Of a stretch of 64,000 nt of DNA, positions 20,901 to 28,775 are shown in pieces. The notes beneath the pieces are model-generated. The model saw only the letters and a list, made by a program, of their open reading frames with translations, searched no databases and was not told the origin of the DNA. Source of the stretch: Haematococcus lacustris (Eukaryota; Chlorophyta; Chlorophyceae; Chlamydomonadales; Haematococcaceae); contig JASKMD010000029.1 in assembly GCA_030144725.1 (NCBI GenBank), positions 14,542,280 to 14,606,279 of the forward strand, given 5' to 3'. Position 1 is the stretch's first letter, and each line of letters opens with the position of its first letter. The translations under genes were made by a program, and so were the position numbers.

Positions 20901-20959
20901 TTGGGAAAATCCCAGTTGTAGTGGCACAGGGCCGCAGGTTGGCATATAGCCAACGCCAT
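14855..20959 (-). CDS. LINE polyprotein, first frame: repeats, 2A-like, cysteine proteases, APE, RT
   Basis: A 2034-codon frame from ATG at 20959. Residues ~90-390 are eight 38-residue repeats. Near 575-582 is GDVEAHPGP, a 2A-like ribosome-skipping motif with His in place of Asn. Module 1 (about 590-720) has CQVYSLNNAA and HSMAMK...WNLLDS; module 2 (about 785-930) has CCLVHAFNMA and HHATVIK...WYQLDS, matching the C-x2-H-x2-N and H...WYxLDS pattern of Josephin-type cysteine proteases. APE endonuclease spans ~1145-1385 (TTFNVRG, ILTET, AGDINA, SDHRPL). RT spans ~1725-2000 (KAPGPDG, QAGFR, LLVDFTSAFN, GDSLSP, IDYADDIAIL). The frame ends shortly after HSKT of motif D. Confidence 0.92.
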   Translation of the reverse strand: MALAICQPAALCHYNWDFPNSNLPHTSPVKRRGALQLPALAATSRHIQPPDTELHAIHNGMKDHHHPTVLAATARHNQLSHTEKQTVQVDMLADKLHAAQPHHHLPALTVAGWHDQPYDTAMQATHVDMQAAKLHAAQPHHHLPALTAAGWHAHPYDTAMQATHADMQADKLHAAQPHHHLPALTVAGWHDQPYDTAMQATHVDMQADKLHAAQPHHHLPALTAAGWHARPYDTAMQATHADMQADKLHAAQPHHHPPALTVAGWHDQPYDTAMQATHVDMQAAKLHAAQPHHHLPALTAAGWHARPYDTAMQATHADMQADKLHAAQPHHYLPALTAAGWHAHPYDTAMQATHVDMQADKLHAAQPHHHLPALTVAGWHDQPYDTDMVYIHADMQDIHQQPYPPHQRPQPTHIGIILKQQDKLVNVLMLILICTHLLTTLYQRMNHPLKPTIKDSKRCLKKHKKLLSRIRATVRTTCYNLMTGIDGTQAASCALCKLANRFHLSTHGANSSHPFTVNQFNSTLHVYCTYQVAVNSNETEKAPCTVDHLSAARVTFNPIAVARAVYVAWLLLAVGDVEAHPGPTIKHFKQDKDRSACQVYSLNNAAGHEWVTMQDIDNFYETRLPQLTDHLERGAWLMARGVDGYSDEVIEMYLRTHYGLTVQSIAQLNQPSDWSADNLGHLAGQYGTHTFLFKKSGHSMAMKCMNGTWNLLDSMETTPTPLLRISTATKRTMHQLFVITPNTRSREQIRQCKEKGIHHIISHAEQTPIATNPTYISTHNPTHMYMEGQYEECCLVHAFNMAMGKKYIDYHAVIDHCKQLQEHLQSLAQKAREEGYAIRTFTTDHIYHEKGKFSTDTLNHYLYRKQHEICTYLHPATTYLPTHSITPETITTTIASTGATTTDAVLLLSHHHATVIKHTHQGWYQLDSLNRMPKPLSTPNDWRRLQGNLLTICTGNVKHTRFIRREIWIADPLEATTTSALAAHFQDHTNPIDLTTNHTETGEIPAAPPATTNSADDTYNLDTNRRTTIEATHLHEEPARARQRRNTPTVTLPSHTAKGKPRNNGPTTTPANATGQTNKRARATKARRSDTHTQTLMCKYLRTPTAEVHTTGPVPTTGEAPTTTPDNTSQHHTPPPPPTHNRQHITLTTFNVRGLHRSRNEVLNLVHSQNPDILILTETMNQPRSNNPSSGWLKRVMPNYTVHRHQGHSEVLIGIRHDLAIQMQATMIQPCTDANVNTRCVILSLRQQQSEELTLVATYWPSGNNDDALPLRKEMQEHIRTATGHLPGSLILAGDINATMKTEDRSEHTEYTQDNMMREFATEMRLSEADPGDRAWTYQQPHCNSRIDAILTRDAGHGPKHRTHVDTHAYLSDHRPLTATLSTARLGIDLAAPQKTLKHSHTILTTPITNKDREAYRLAVQQPSSGAPQLHAELTAYLAPMYTDATHFLTTLDKANPQQQQRLKLVAGLPARAAVDTAATMLTTLLQACRATAIKTCNTKTLTRGGQHYQRRTMCRIRQALGRKLKTTRELSRKARLLFKQNNVYPTIDELIPETDTTNAETRKAVQARQGDDTTENHVQAALAQLTNSYRDQIHKLDDDDSALATAQARVRMQQLISTQPKKANKYILRPSRTDHKGLQALADPITNRICTTPADLNRIITDAFGKKLAPPTPKTGHYTNTRTRNYPWARAKADDAFTLHTCQNVHWLHTAIMDKAGFQECLSRLSGGKAPGPDGIENEIIKMLPWEMRDTIHQLFIIMWATGCTPTTWKTSDTCLLYKDKGQETDLNSYRPVGLANTVYKLWTSLITKTLSEYAEANGMLSKNQAGFRSHRNTTQQLQMLVMALEDAKLAKADIYALLVDFTSAFNTTCQDKLLWIMHDLGFPTDATDAVKDLYTGATTRFRTPYGPTNPVSVNRGTIQGDSLSPFLFLIYIEPLLRWLQVGARGYKFKSATADSGERAIVSSIDYADDIAILCNTLRNLRCQADKLSAFSDWGHLVISHSKTLATAALHHSVETACAATRPKRISGPANNS
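19211..19237 (-). other. 2A-like motif in the LINE
   Basis: Encodes GDVEAHPGP preceded by a Leu-rich run (VAWLLLAV). The 2A consensus is D-x-E-x-N-P-G-P; here His replaces Asn. 2A and 2A-like sequences are known near the N-termini of several LINE families. Placement between the repeat region and the proteases would release an N-terminal protein if active. Confidence 0.55.
19790..20700 (-). repeat. coding tandem repeat, 114 bp units in 228 bp pairs
   Basis: Eight 114 bp units encoding His/Ala-rich 38-residue repeats (core KLHAAQPHHHLPALT) inside the LINE N-terminus. Two subtypes largely alternate (WHDQPYDT versus WHAHPYDT or WHARPYDT), so the higher-order period is 228 bp. The high identity suggests recent unequal exchange or slippage. 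Confidence 0.92.
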
Positions 20960-21302
20960 GTTTGCGGCTTTTTAAGCCTTCTGGGCGGTGCTCAAGCTGC
21001 GGGGGGAGGGTCTCAAAGGACCAGGTCCCCGTCGCAGCTCGGCACCGCCCAGCGCAGAACAGGCACAGAACAACGCATAAGACGATAAGCCACCGCCTGC
21101 TTCTACCTGCAGGCGCGTCCACCGTCATTGCTGCTGTCCACGGAGGTTACAACTCGGCTTTGGTGAATCGAAGCTCATTTGGAAGCTCTCAGCTTGCTCG
21201 TCACCGTCCTGCTAACAGGTCGTTGAGAACTGGCGTAGATGCTCCAGGAAATCGCTATCGAAATTTCAAACCGAAATTGTGGCACCATCCGGCTCTGTAG
21301 CT

Positions 21303-21615
21303 TTGGTACCCTCCAGCTCGTGTGTACCTCCTGCTTGTGAAACTGGAGGTATGACTGAAGCTGCTTTCCTGTCATCTTCATTGCCTCCCCACCTTGCTGC
21401 CCCATATGCTGCCTCAGCTGCTGCTGCTGCGGCCCCATCTGTTGCCCCAGGCCCAGCTGCAGCCCCAGCCCCAGCCCCAGCCCCAGGTGCAGCCCCAGCC
21501 CCAGCCCCAGCCCCACCACAGGGACTCTGCTCCCAGCCTTCTGGCAGGTGCTGCGGGGTGACTGCTGCTGTCACTCGCAATACGAGCACCTTGCCATGGC
21601 GATCGCATGTGCACC
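21303..21615 (-). pseudogene. 5' part of the Q-rich host exon split by the LINE
   Basis: A minus-strand frame with Gly/Leu repeats from an AGCCCC tract (about 21455-21520), then QQQQLRQHMGQQGGEAMK and HTSWRVPKLQS, ending at the right target duplication. With the LINE removed it reads in frame into 9969-10375. There is no recognised domain; Q-rich coiled-coil or regulatory character is a guess. Confidence 0.55.
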
Positions 21616-21897
21616 CATCAAATTGCAGGTGTATTGCCTTTGCGAGCAATAGTTGGTCTGAAAGCAGGTAGCAGAGCAAAGACATGCGGTTATTCCCAGC
21701 CTCAGGCCCCCCTCAGCCCCCCTCCAGCCCCCCCCTCCCACCCCCTCCCACTCCCTTCCACCCCCTTCCACCCCCTTCCACTCTCTCCCAGCCCCTTCCC
21801 ACCCACGCCACCCTGCCTTCCCCTTTGCATCTTACCAAGGATCTTGAGTGGTGAGTGGGGAGTGGTGGGGGCGGCGTTTGTGCCGGTAGTTATGCAC

Positions 21898-22233
21898 CTA
21901 ACACTTGAGGCTGCGTCGAGCAGCCCGTAGGGAGTGATTGGTAGCTGCTGTTCTGGATGCCACCTGCTGCAAAGCCGTATGCTCATCTTGAAGGCGTTGG
22001 TGTGCTGCCTGTAGGTCGTCTAGGTCGCCCTGCAACCCATCCACGGTGCCCATAAGGGACTGCTCCACATCCTGCAGCCGCTGCACCTCAGCCTGCAGGT
22101 CACGGTTTGTCGTTTGTGCCCTACAAGCTGCAGCCTTGATGTTGTTAGGGCAATGCAGATAGCCAGCGCTTGGCGAGTTGTTTAGTGCATTGAGATGGGC
22201 ACTATGCGCCTTGCTTAATCTCTTCTTCTTCAT
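21898..22233 (-). CDS. small coiled-coil protein or first exon, unknown
   Basis: A 111-codon frame from ATG at 22233 starting MKKKRLSKAH, then a heptad-rich coiled coil (about residues 45-100: LQAEVQRLQDVEQSL, LQGDLDDLQAAHQRL). It lies upstream, on the same strand, of the split Q-rich exon and may be its first exon, though I could not fix a convincing splice junction. I recognise no family. The basic N-terminus plus coiled coil resembles small DNA-element-encoded or nuclear proteins, which is speculation. Confidence 0.5.
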   Translation of the reverse strand: MKKKRLSKAHSAHLNALNNSPSAGYLHCPNNIKAAACRAQTTNRDLQAEVQRLQDVEQSLMGTVDGLQGDLDDLQAAHQRLQDEHTALQQVASRTAATNHSLRAARRSLKC

Positions 22234-22239
22234 GGTTAG

Positions 22240-23040
22240 GGACTGAGAGGGGTGGGGTGAGTGGCTGAGCGGGGCTACGGGCTTGGCTTGGGGTGATGGG
22301 AGGTGAAGGATAAGGAGATGGGTGAAGGAGAGGTAGGGGGGAGGAGGCGAGGAGAAGGAGAGGTAGGGGGGAGGCTGGGCTGTTGGGAGGAGGGGCTATT
22401 GGGAGGTGGGCGGTGAGGGCGAGTTTGGGAGATGGTGGGTCAAGCTGTGTTGGTGGTGGCCACGTGGCGGAGTGTTAAGCCAAGCTCGATCGGCTCCTCG
22501 TGCACCTGTAGCCATCAGCATGTGTACCTTGTAAGCGGTATAACTTGTTACATACAAACCCAATGATTGAGTTGCATAGTACCACGGACGCGCTAGTGAG
22601 TATGCTATAAAAAATCTGTGTGAGGTCAGGCTGTTTGTTCAATGGTGCAAAACATAAAGCGGATCATAGCTGGAGGGGGTGACTAGTCCCTACTGTGCCG
22701 CCCACCATTACAGCGATACAGCGCTGCCACACACAGTTTCGAATTTCTTCACATCCTCGCCAAGCGGCCTGCACCATCAAGAAGCTCGCGCAGCCATGTT
22801 TGCCGGACTTCGGTGGTGTGCGCCACCAACATGTCGTGCATCGCTAACGGATAGCCAAGGACGTAGCTTACCAGTGTAGCTAACCACGGTCTGCGATTGG
22901 GACACATCCGGGGTCACATGTGGCTGCCCGCATCGAAAGACTCCGATGGCAATTCCAGTCGAACGTTAAACGCGCAATATCGCATTGCAGCAGACGCAGC
23001 AAACGTTACATCAAATGATGGAGTAAATGGGCCGCAGTTG
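22240..23040. other. intergenic stretch
   Basis: G-rich minisatellite-like DNA to about 22450 (GGAGAGGTAGGGGGGAGG). No gene features are recognised in the rest. Confidence 0.5.
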
Positions 23041-23109
23041 CATGAAGATTACCAACCCCATGTTGGGAACGCCTGACTACAGCTGCTGAAGCATGGAGCT
23101 GGTCGCTTC

Positions 23110-23721
23110 ATGGAGCTGCCTGCTCTGCTGGAGCACATGTCCCTGCACACGCTGAGGACCACCCTCAACCGCGTTGATGTGCATGACTTCACGCTACAGT
23201 TGCCTAAGCTTCGCACTGCGGTGCGGCTGGAGGAGGTGGCTGCAGCCTCAGCCAGGGCACCAGCCAGAGCCGCACGCAAAGCCACAGCAGCTGCTTGCTG
23301 TGTAGGGGGGGTTGTGGTGAATGTAGGGGACCATGCAAGCCAGCAACGGGTGGCAGCAGCAGCAGCAGCAGCAGGGTGCAGCCGAGTTGTGCCAGCAGGT
23401 GTGCCGCCTCCACAGCCCCCCCTGCCCCAACAGCCCCCCCCACAGTAGCCACCCCAGCAGCAGGGCCGGAGCTCGTGGGGCACAGCCCTAGAGGGGCAGA
23501 TGCTGGCACCCCCCATTGCGTCGCCTCAGGGGCCTATTGCATCACCTGCTTTACGGCACATGTATCAGCTGGCTCTAGCTGCAATCGCCACCCAAGGGCA
23601 GGCTGCTCCGGCTCAAGGTAGTGAGCCAGGTGCAGCAGCGCCGGCTCCTGGCTTCACGCTACGCAAGCGTACCACACCTGAGTTGGGGCTGCCCAAGACA
23701 GCTGCCAAGCGCAAGCGGTGA
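23110..23721 (+). pseudogene. Ala/Gln/Pro-rich nuclear-type protein with one in-frame TAG
   Basis: One continuous frame except for TAG at 23446-23448, where the surrounding PPPQ-x-PPQQQ suggests an original CAG. The start of the frame (LPALLEHMSLHTLRTTLNRV) looks like ordinary helical protein. The middle is Ala/Pro/Gln-rich, and the end is basic (FTLRKRTTPELGLPKTAAKRKR-like, a nuclear-signal-like tail) before TGA at 23719-23721. I recognise no domain. It may be a gene with a nonsense allele, or a two-exon gene whose intron I cannot see. Confidence 0.45.
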
Positions 23722-24150
23722 TCCACGAGACTTAGTTAGACAGCCCCCCAGCGCCAACTCAGGTTGTAAAGTGCGCAACAAAGGCTGTACCGGCCACCTC
23801 CCCCAACCACCTGCCAACCGCCTTCGTGCCACATTCCCGCAACCGTTTTCCAATCCGACTGCTTCTGCCGATGCGCATGCTCGTGTAGAGCAACCTAAGC
23901 GGCGCGGGCGGTCGCAGCGATGACTGCATGCCCCGAACCGGCTCAAATTCAAATTACTAACTTTGATGCTTTGCACTGCACGGCCTACTAACTGGATAAT
24001 TATTCTGGATGGGTGAAAGGTAGCTGACTGGGTTGGCTACATTCTGAGCCAGCTAGCATAAATTTTGGCGCAGCGAGTGCAGAGTTACAGCCGTCCTACT
24101 ACAAGGGGTCGGTTTACTGCCATTTTTTGAATGTTGGGAGCGCCTGACAA
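23722..24150. other. non-coding stretch
   Basis: No gene seen. ATGTTGGGAGCGCCTGAC at 24131-24148 repeats, with one change, a block at 23059-23076, so the two sites share a repeated boundary sequence. Confidence 0.4.
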
Positions 24151-24318
24151 CCGGGTGATCCTTAGATCATCGTCGGCGTAGGTGGTCAGCTGCCACGTCA
24201 GCGTTCTCGCCAAGTGCAAGTGCAGTCCGGCAGGGCCCGCGGAGGAGTTAATCACGCTGTTCACCTGGCTCACCACGACCTGCAACGAGTTGCTCAGAGG
24301 CACCAGGGCGTCCTTCAG
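24151..24318 (-). pseudogene. duplicated last exon of the fibrillin gene
   Basis: In inverted orientation this matches the last fibrillin exon at 35157-35369: [30 protein letters not shown], then [16 protein letters not shown]. It includes the preceding splice acceptor (CTGCAG). The match stops right after DDDLRITR, so GDGGSVFV, which follows in the true gene, is missing. A few indels appear around HLHLARTL. It is a partial segmental duplication about 11 kb from the parent. Confidence 0.88.
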
Positions 24319-24778
24319 CTGCAGCCACTGAGCAGTCGATGTCGTCACAGCCAGCTAGCAAGGATAGCCAAGGCTGGACCCACAACCCTGCTTAAAAATC
24401 GACTAAAATGCCAAGCTTGGCAGGAAGCTGGTTAAAGGCCAAGGGCTGACGGGGTCAATGAGGGTCCTGGAGCATCCGGCACCACTCCTGGCATGTCCTG
24501 CAGACACACGTGCAGCAGCCTTCCACCGGGTGTCCCTCATCACCATCATGTCAGCCTGCCCAGCCTACCCAGCAATTACCTGGTGTCGAATGGGTGAGGC
24601 TAGCATATAAGCACGCTGTGGAGGCTGGGCAGACAAGGCTGCCAAGCCAAAAGTGCCAATCACAGTGTGCTAGGCAGTCAAAGCGTTGACTGCTGCAGCA
24701 CCCATCCCACGTGTGGCTGGCCGCATGCCATAGGACATAGCTGTGACATGCCCACCATGTTGCATTCCACCCATTCAC

Positions 24779-24940
24779 CTGGAAGTGCATCTGCATGCAT
24801 CTCGCGAACTCCTGCTGCACTAGTTCGCTGTAGGGCGTGTCGCTGAGTAGCAAGTCCTTCAGGAATGCCGCCATGGCACCTGTCTGCAGCCAGTGAACAC
24901 CAGCCACACTACCTTGTGCATTGACCACATTGCCACAGCA

Positions 24941-24974
<34 letters not shown>

Positions 24975-26826
24975 TGCAAAAACTTGCTAAGCTCACTGGG
25001 GCTGGGAGGTTGTGCTGAAGACTGCCCCTGTTTAGCAGGGTCGGGCCCAGCTGAGTCCCAGTGCGGTGGCCCTCGACACCAGCTGCCCCCTTGCAGTCAC
25101 CTGCAGGGCTCGCTCCAGCTGCGGCATGGCTGCCAAAGCTGTGAAGTTAACTGCAAAGGGATTTACAGGCTGCGGGTTAATGTTCAGCATCACCAGCTCC
25201 TCCACAATATCCCACACGCTCAGATCTGTAGCAAATGGAAGGCAGCGGGCACGGCAGGCAGTGGCTGTGGCCGACAGCTGGTGTCATATGCAGCCAAGGG
25301 TGTACGCCGCCTGGCTGATGCTAGCGGCTGCGCACTCACTACGTGCTTTCCAATTCTTGGTCGAAGGCAAGTCTAAAGGCGAATCAATTTCATCCTCAAC
25401 ATGGTTGTGAGTCAAGGACCTCAGCTGCATGGCATGCACAACACCAGAGCAAGTGTGTTACCAATGCGCCACACAATGGCCCTGCTGACACCAGAGTGCC
25501 AAGGGTAGGGGGGGAGGGGCAGGGCCAGATGATGATGGCTGCACCCCCGTGGGACCTGATGAGTGCCATGTCCCCCGTCCTACCAAGGATGTCATGCGCA
25601 TTGTGTGCCTTGTGTGCTATGCAGTTGGAGGAGGAGGCAGCCATGGTGTCCCAACAGCGGTGGCGGACACGCGAGCAGCTGGTGGTATTTTTTGGCAACG
25701 CAGGCATTGGCACCCGGGGTGGGTGGGGGGCCAAGGCCGTGCTGCAGGCCTGCCGCAAGGTGGTGGAGAGGCCCAACAGACAGGCTGCCAGGCAAGGTGG
25801 TGACTGTGGATTAGTTACGCAGCAGCAGGGTCAGCTCAGCCATGAACAGCCCCCAGCCTTGAGAGGCGGGGCTGGACCGCAGCAAACCCACTAGGCCTGA
25901 AGGCTGGAAGCCCCAGCCAGGTCAAGCAAAGCTTCCCGCCAAAGGCAAGGAGTACCCAGTAATGGGCTTCAAGAAGCTGCGAGACCGAGCACCTAAGGCC
26001 CAGCCCCAGCAGCCTGTAGCACAGAAGCATGTGTGCACCAGGCAATGCGTAAGCTGTTGCTTACATCAGAACATGTGTTTCATGCCAACACCTATCGCCC
26101 AACCCTCGTAGGGGGGTGGGGGTAGGCAATAAGGTACTGGTGCCGGCTGTTTTAGGTATATGTACTGACAGTTCGGTTTTCAGATAACGCATCTCCTAGT
26201 AGTAGGGGAACTATGCGCTGAAGAGCTGGGGATTATAATGATACAGTGGGCCCCTGGTCAGATGGCAGCTGAGGCCAGAGGGGGACAGACGGAGCATGGT
26301 TGATGCCACCACTGCATGCAGGTATTGACACTGGTGTTCCTTAGCTCGACTGCGCAACACCCACCCAGACGTAAGGCCAGTTATACTTGGCATAGGCCCC
26401 TATGAGGAAGACTGTGACGTCGGTGTTGTACACATCCAGCTCACGTGTAGCTGGGCTGGCAGGTGGCAAGGCGTTCACACCGTTCCCAGCTCTGCAGCAA
26501 ACCAGACATGAGAGAGGAATGGGCACAGACCGCATGGATGCCGCGTCGTGTCACACTGGTCAATGGCCATACACACACCCTGTCTTCAGCGCTTGAAACA
26601 CTGGCACTTGTCGTTTGTGTGCGTTCTTGCCACTGTAGATTGTCACTACCAGCTCTTCGCGTCCTTTCAAGTACAGGCTGAAATGCACAAAGCACTGCAG
26701 AGTGGATCAAACCATTGCAGCCATTGAGTGCCCTGTAGAATGCAACGACTAAATGGCTGAAAGCAGCTTAACTAACCTTTAGGCTGCCAAACTTCAGACA
26801 GTCTTTGTAAAACTGGTCCAAAGGGC
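24779..26826 (-). CDS. six-exon gene of unknown function
   Basis: Six exons join in phase by my reading: 26826-26778, 26694-26579, 26491-26365, 25424-25340, 25225-25101 and 24883-24779. All have GT donors and TGCAG or TACAG acceptors. The protein piece runs DQFYKDCLKFGSLK / CFVHFSLYLKGREELVVTIY / ...NTDVTVFLIGAYAKYNWPYVW / ...LDLPSTKNWKARN / LSVWDIVEELVMLNINPQ / GAMAAFLKDLLLSDTPYSEL. It is ordinary globular-looking sequence, unlike the surrounding elements. I do not recognise the family. The true 5' and 3' ends are not located. The fourth intron hosts an antisense Fanzor fragment. Confidence 0.7.
25585..26010 (+). pseudogene. Fanzor 5, RuvC-II/C-terminal remnant
   Basis: After a splice-like acceptor (CTATGCAG), the frame LEEEAAMVSQQRWRTREQ, FFGNAGIGTRGGWGA and VLQACRKVV matches the same block in Fanzor 2 ([15 protein letters not shown]). 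The catalytic Glu segment (VLVDE.RTSR in Fanzor 2) and the DRD motif are deleted. Further on, [19 protein letters not shown] and FKKLRDRAPK match the Fanzor 2 C-terminus. It is inactive. It lies antisense in an intron of the six-exon gene and keeps the conserved Fanzor 3' flank. Confidence 0.8.
26011..26115 (+). ncRNA. conserved Fanzor 3' flank with hairpin (candidate guide-RNA scaffold)
   Basis: Downstream of Fanzor 5, GTAAGC-TGTT-GCTTAC (26049-26064) is a perfect 6 bp hairpin. It is followed by CATCAGAACATGTGTTTCATGCCAAC, which aligns to the flanks of Fanzor 2 and of the ORF-less copy. TnpB and Fanzor guide RNAs derive from the 3' end region of the element; assignment here is by position and structure only. 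Confidence 0.4.
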
Positions 26827-27286
26827 CTGCACTCACAACGTGCCCCAGTTAAACCGCCAGTTGAACTATGTTGGCTGCCAATGGTAGTTGCTTGCCCTTG
26901 TTGCTCATCTCTGGGGCACCCAGACGAGCTAGCGCCCGACAGCGGACCCACCCGCGCCATAAGGACGGTGGTCAGTTTGAATACTATGGGGTCACACCTG
27001 CTAGAGTCCAGAATCTCGTCCACTACTTGTTACCTCCTCTTCAAGTTTTAATCCCTACAGCCCTCATGCAACTCATGAGTTGTAATCAAACACAGGCTGC
27101 GAGATCGCTGTTGTAAAGGCTACTGATAGTGTGCCTGGTGCCCACTTCAGCTCAGCCTTCTGGTGTGTGTGCCTCCAGGTCTACTACTAGCATGAGCTCT
27201 ACCCTACTCTATAGCTTTTACTCACACACATCCCCTTTGTGAGGGGTTTGGTATCTTGTTTTCTTGGGTTGTATTGCTGTAGCTGG

Positions 27287-28567
27287 CTATTGCCGCCACT
27301 TGCGCCGCCACTTGCGCAACAGGGCCTTGTCAGGCAGGTACACCCACTCTTGGCCTGGCCTGCCTCGCTTTGGCATGGCTGGGCGGCCTTCCCAGTAGCA
27401 CAGCTCAGTGGGACGTGGGCCTGGGCCGACTGCACAGCGGCGGATGTTTAGCGTGGCTGACACGTCCCGGTCATAGAACCTGCACATGGTGTGGGAGTTG
27501 CATGAAGTCAAGTCATGTGCCATGTCATGTGGGATATGTTGCGGCCATGCACATGTGCAGTGCCAGGCAAGTGCTTACCTGATGTTGTGGCTTGTTGAGC
27601 TCATCAAGCCCCTGACTTGGGAGCGCTTCGCCTTGCTGTACACTGGCCGCAGCCACCTGGATGGACACATGGGGCAATGCACATTTGTAAGATTCATTCC
27701 TTACCTTCCCAATCTTGACCCTACCCAGCCGCCTTGACTCCACCACCTCCCAGCACTACCCTGACCCTCCCCCACTGACCATCACCCACTGACCCTCTCA
27801 CCTGAAGGACTCTGGCGGCTGTCCAGGGAGGGCCTCACTGGGGCTGCTGTAGGCTGATCTGACCCGGCTGGTGCGGAACTCCTCCACCAGCACCACACGC
27901 CCTGCCCCGAACTGCTTCACTGCCTCCTTCCGGATCTGGCTGACTGGGACACCCCTGCAGCCAACGCTGCCGCTGCCGCTGAAGCTAGCTGCCCCATAGG
28001 CCAGGGCCAGGATGCGGTCTGGCCACCGCTTCTGTGCCTGCTTCTTGACCTGCATCCACACATGGTACAGCACACAATGGCACACATGTGTAAGGTCAGG
28101 TAGCAGCAGCAACAGAGGCAGCAACAGCAGCAGCTGGCCAGGTGAGCTGACTGTGGTTGGCTGCTGCCTAGCTCGTAGCTAGCTGCTACTGGGCCTTACC
28201 TTGGCCCAGAACGAAGCCACCACGCGCATCTTGCCACAGTACAGCCTGAACTTGGCGTTGGCCCAGCGTTGCTTTGAGACCTCTGCCCACATGGCGTCGT
28301 ACGTCGCCAGGACGGTGTCGGCGAACTGCCGGTACGAGGCCAGCGAGCTGGGCTTGCTGCTGACCCGCGACAGGGCTGTGAGCTGCGGCTTTACCTGGGT
28401 CAGCCATGTCTTGGTCGCCTGGGTCTGCCGCGTACTGCCGCTGTCCCGGTAGTACTGACCGGCTGTAAGCTTCCAGTGCCGCACGGGCACCACTGTGCCG
28501 GCAGCGCTGCGCTCCTCGTGCGCCACAGTGGCCATGTTGGTTTTGCCTGGGTCCACGCCAAGCTACT
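27287..28567 (-). CDS. Fanzor 1: TnpB-like RNA-guided nuclease, RuvC half, four exons
   Basis: Exons by my reading: ~28567-28200, 28049-27802, 27656-27579 and 27479-27287, stop TAG. RuvC-I is GVDPGKTNMATV with the first catalytic Asp, directly after the acceptor. RuvC-II is RVVLVEEFRTSRV with Glu. The bridging exon encodes RPVYSKAKRSQVRGL. RuvC-III is FYDRDVSATLNIRR with the last Asp. Fanzors are eukaryotic relatives of IS200/IS605 TnpB, reported to cut DNA guided by an RNA from the element end. The CxxC zinc ribbon normally preceding DRD is not visible. The N-terminal recognition half upstream of GVDPG was not found, so the gene may be 5'-truncated. The RuvC reading itself is unbroken. Confidence 0.85.
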
Positions 28568-28775
28568 CCGCGTGAAGATGGGCCAGTGGGTTGACTGGTT
28601 GTGTGGTTGGGTTGACTGGTTGAAAATTGTCAGGTTTGTTTGTTACCTTTATATCTACCTTCAGCCCGCTTCAGGGGCTTAGTATGGATCCCATGACGAG
28701 ACACTAGCCGGATTGAAGTAAGAGCCTGTGAACCTTCCTGTAGCGCCGCTGTGAGGCACTGGGACGAACGGTGGA

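Larger units (their letters stand above)
10388..21290 (-). mobile_element. full-length dual-endonuclease LINE (Dualen/RandI-like)
   Basis: A ~10.9 kb non-LTR retrotransposon on the minus strand. It is bounded by the 12 bp direct repeat GGCTCTGTAGCT at 10376-10387 and 21291-21302. The 3' end carries a (CTT)6 tail and the 5' leader is ~330 nt. Coding order is: 38-residue repeats, 2A-like motif, two Josephin-like cysteine protease modules, APE endonuclease, reverse transcriptase, thumb, PHD finger, RNase H, CCHC knuckle and RLE-type PD...EIK endonuclease. Having both APE and RLE endonucleases is the hallmark of the Dualen/RandI clade, first described in Chlamydomonas. One frameshift after the RT core separates the two frames. 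5' completeness is inferred from the target duplication. Confidence 0.92.
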
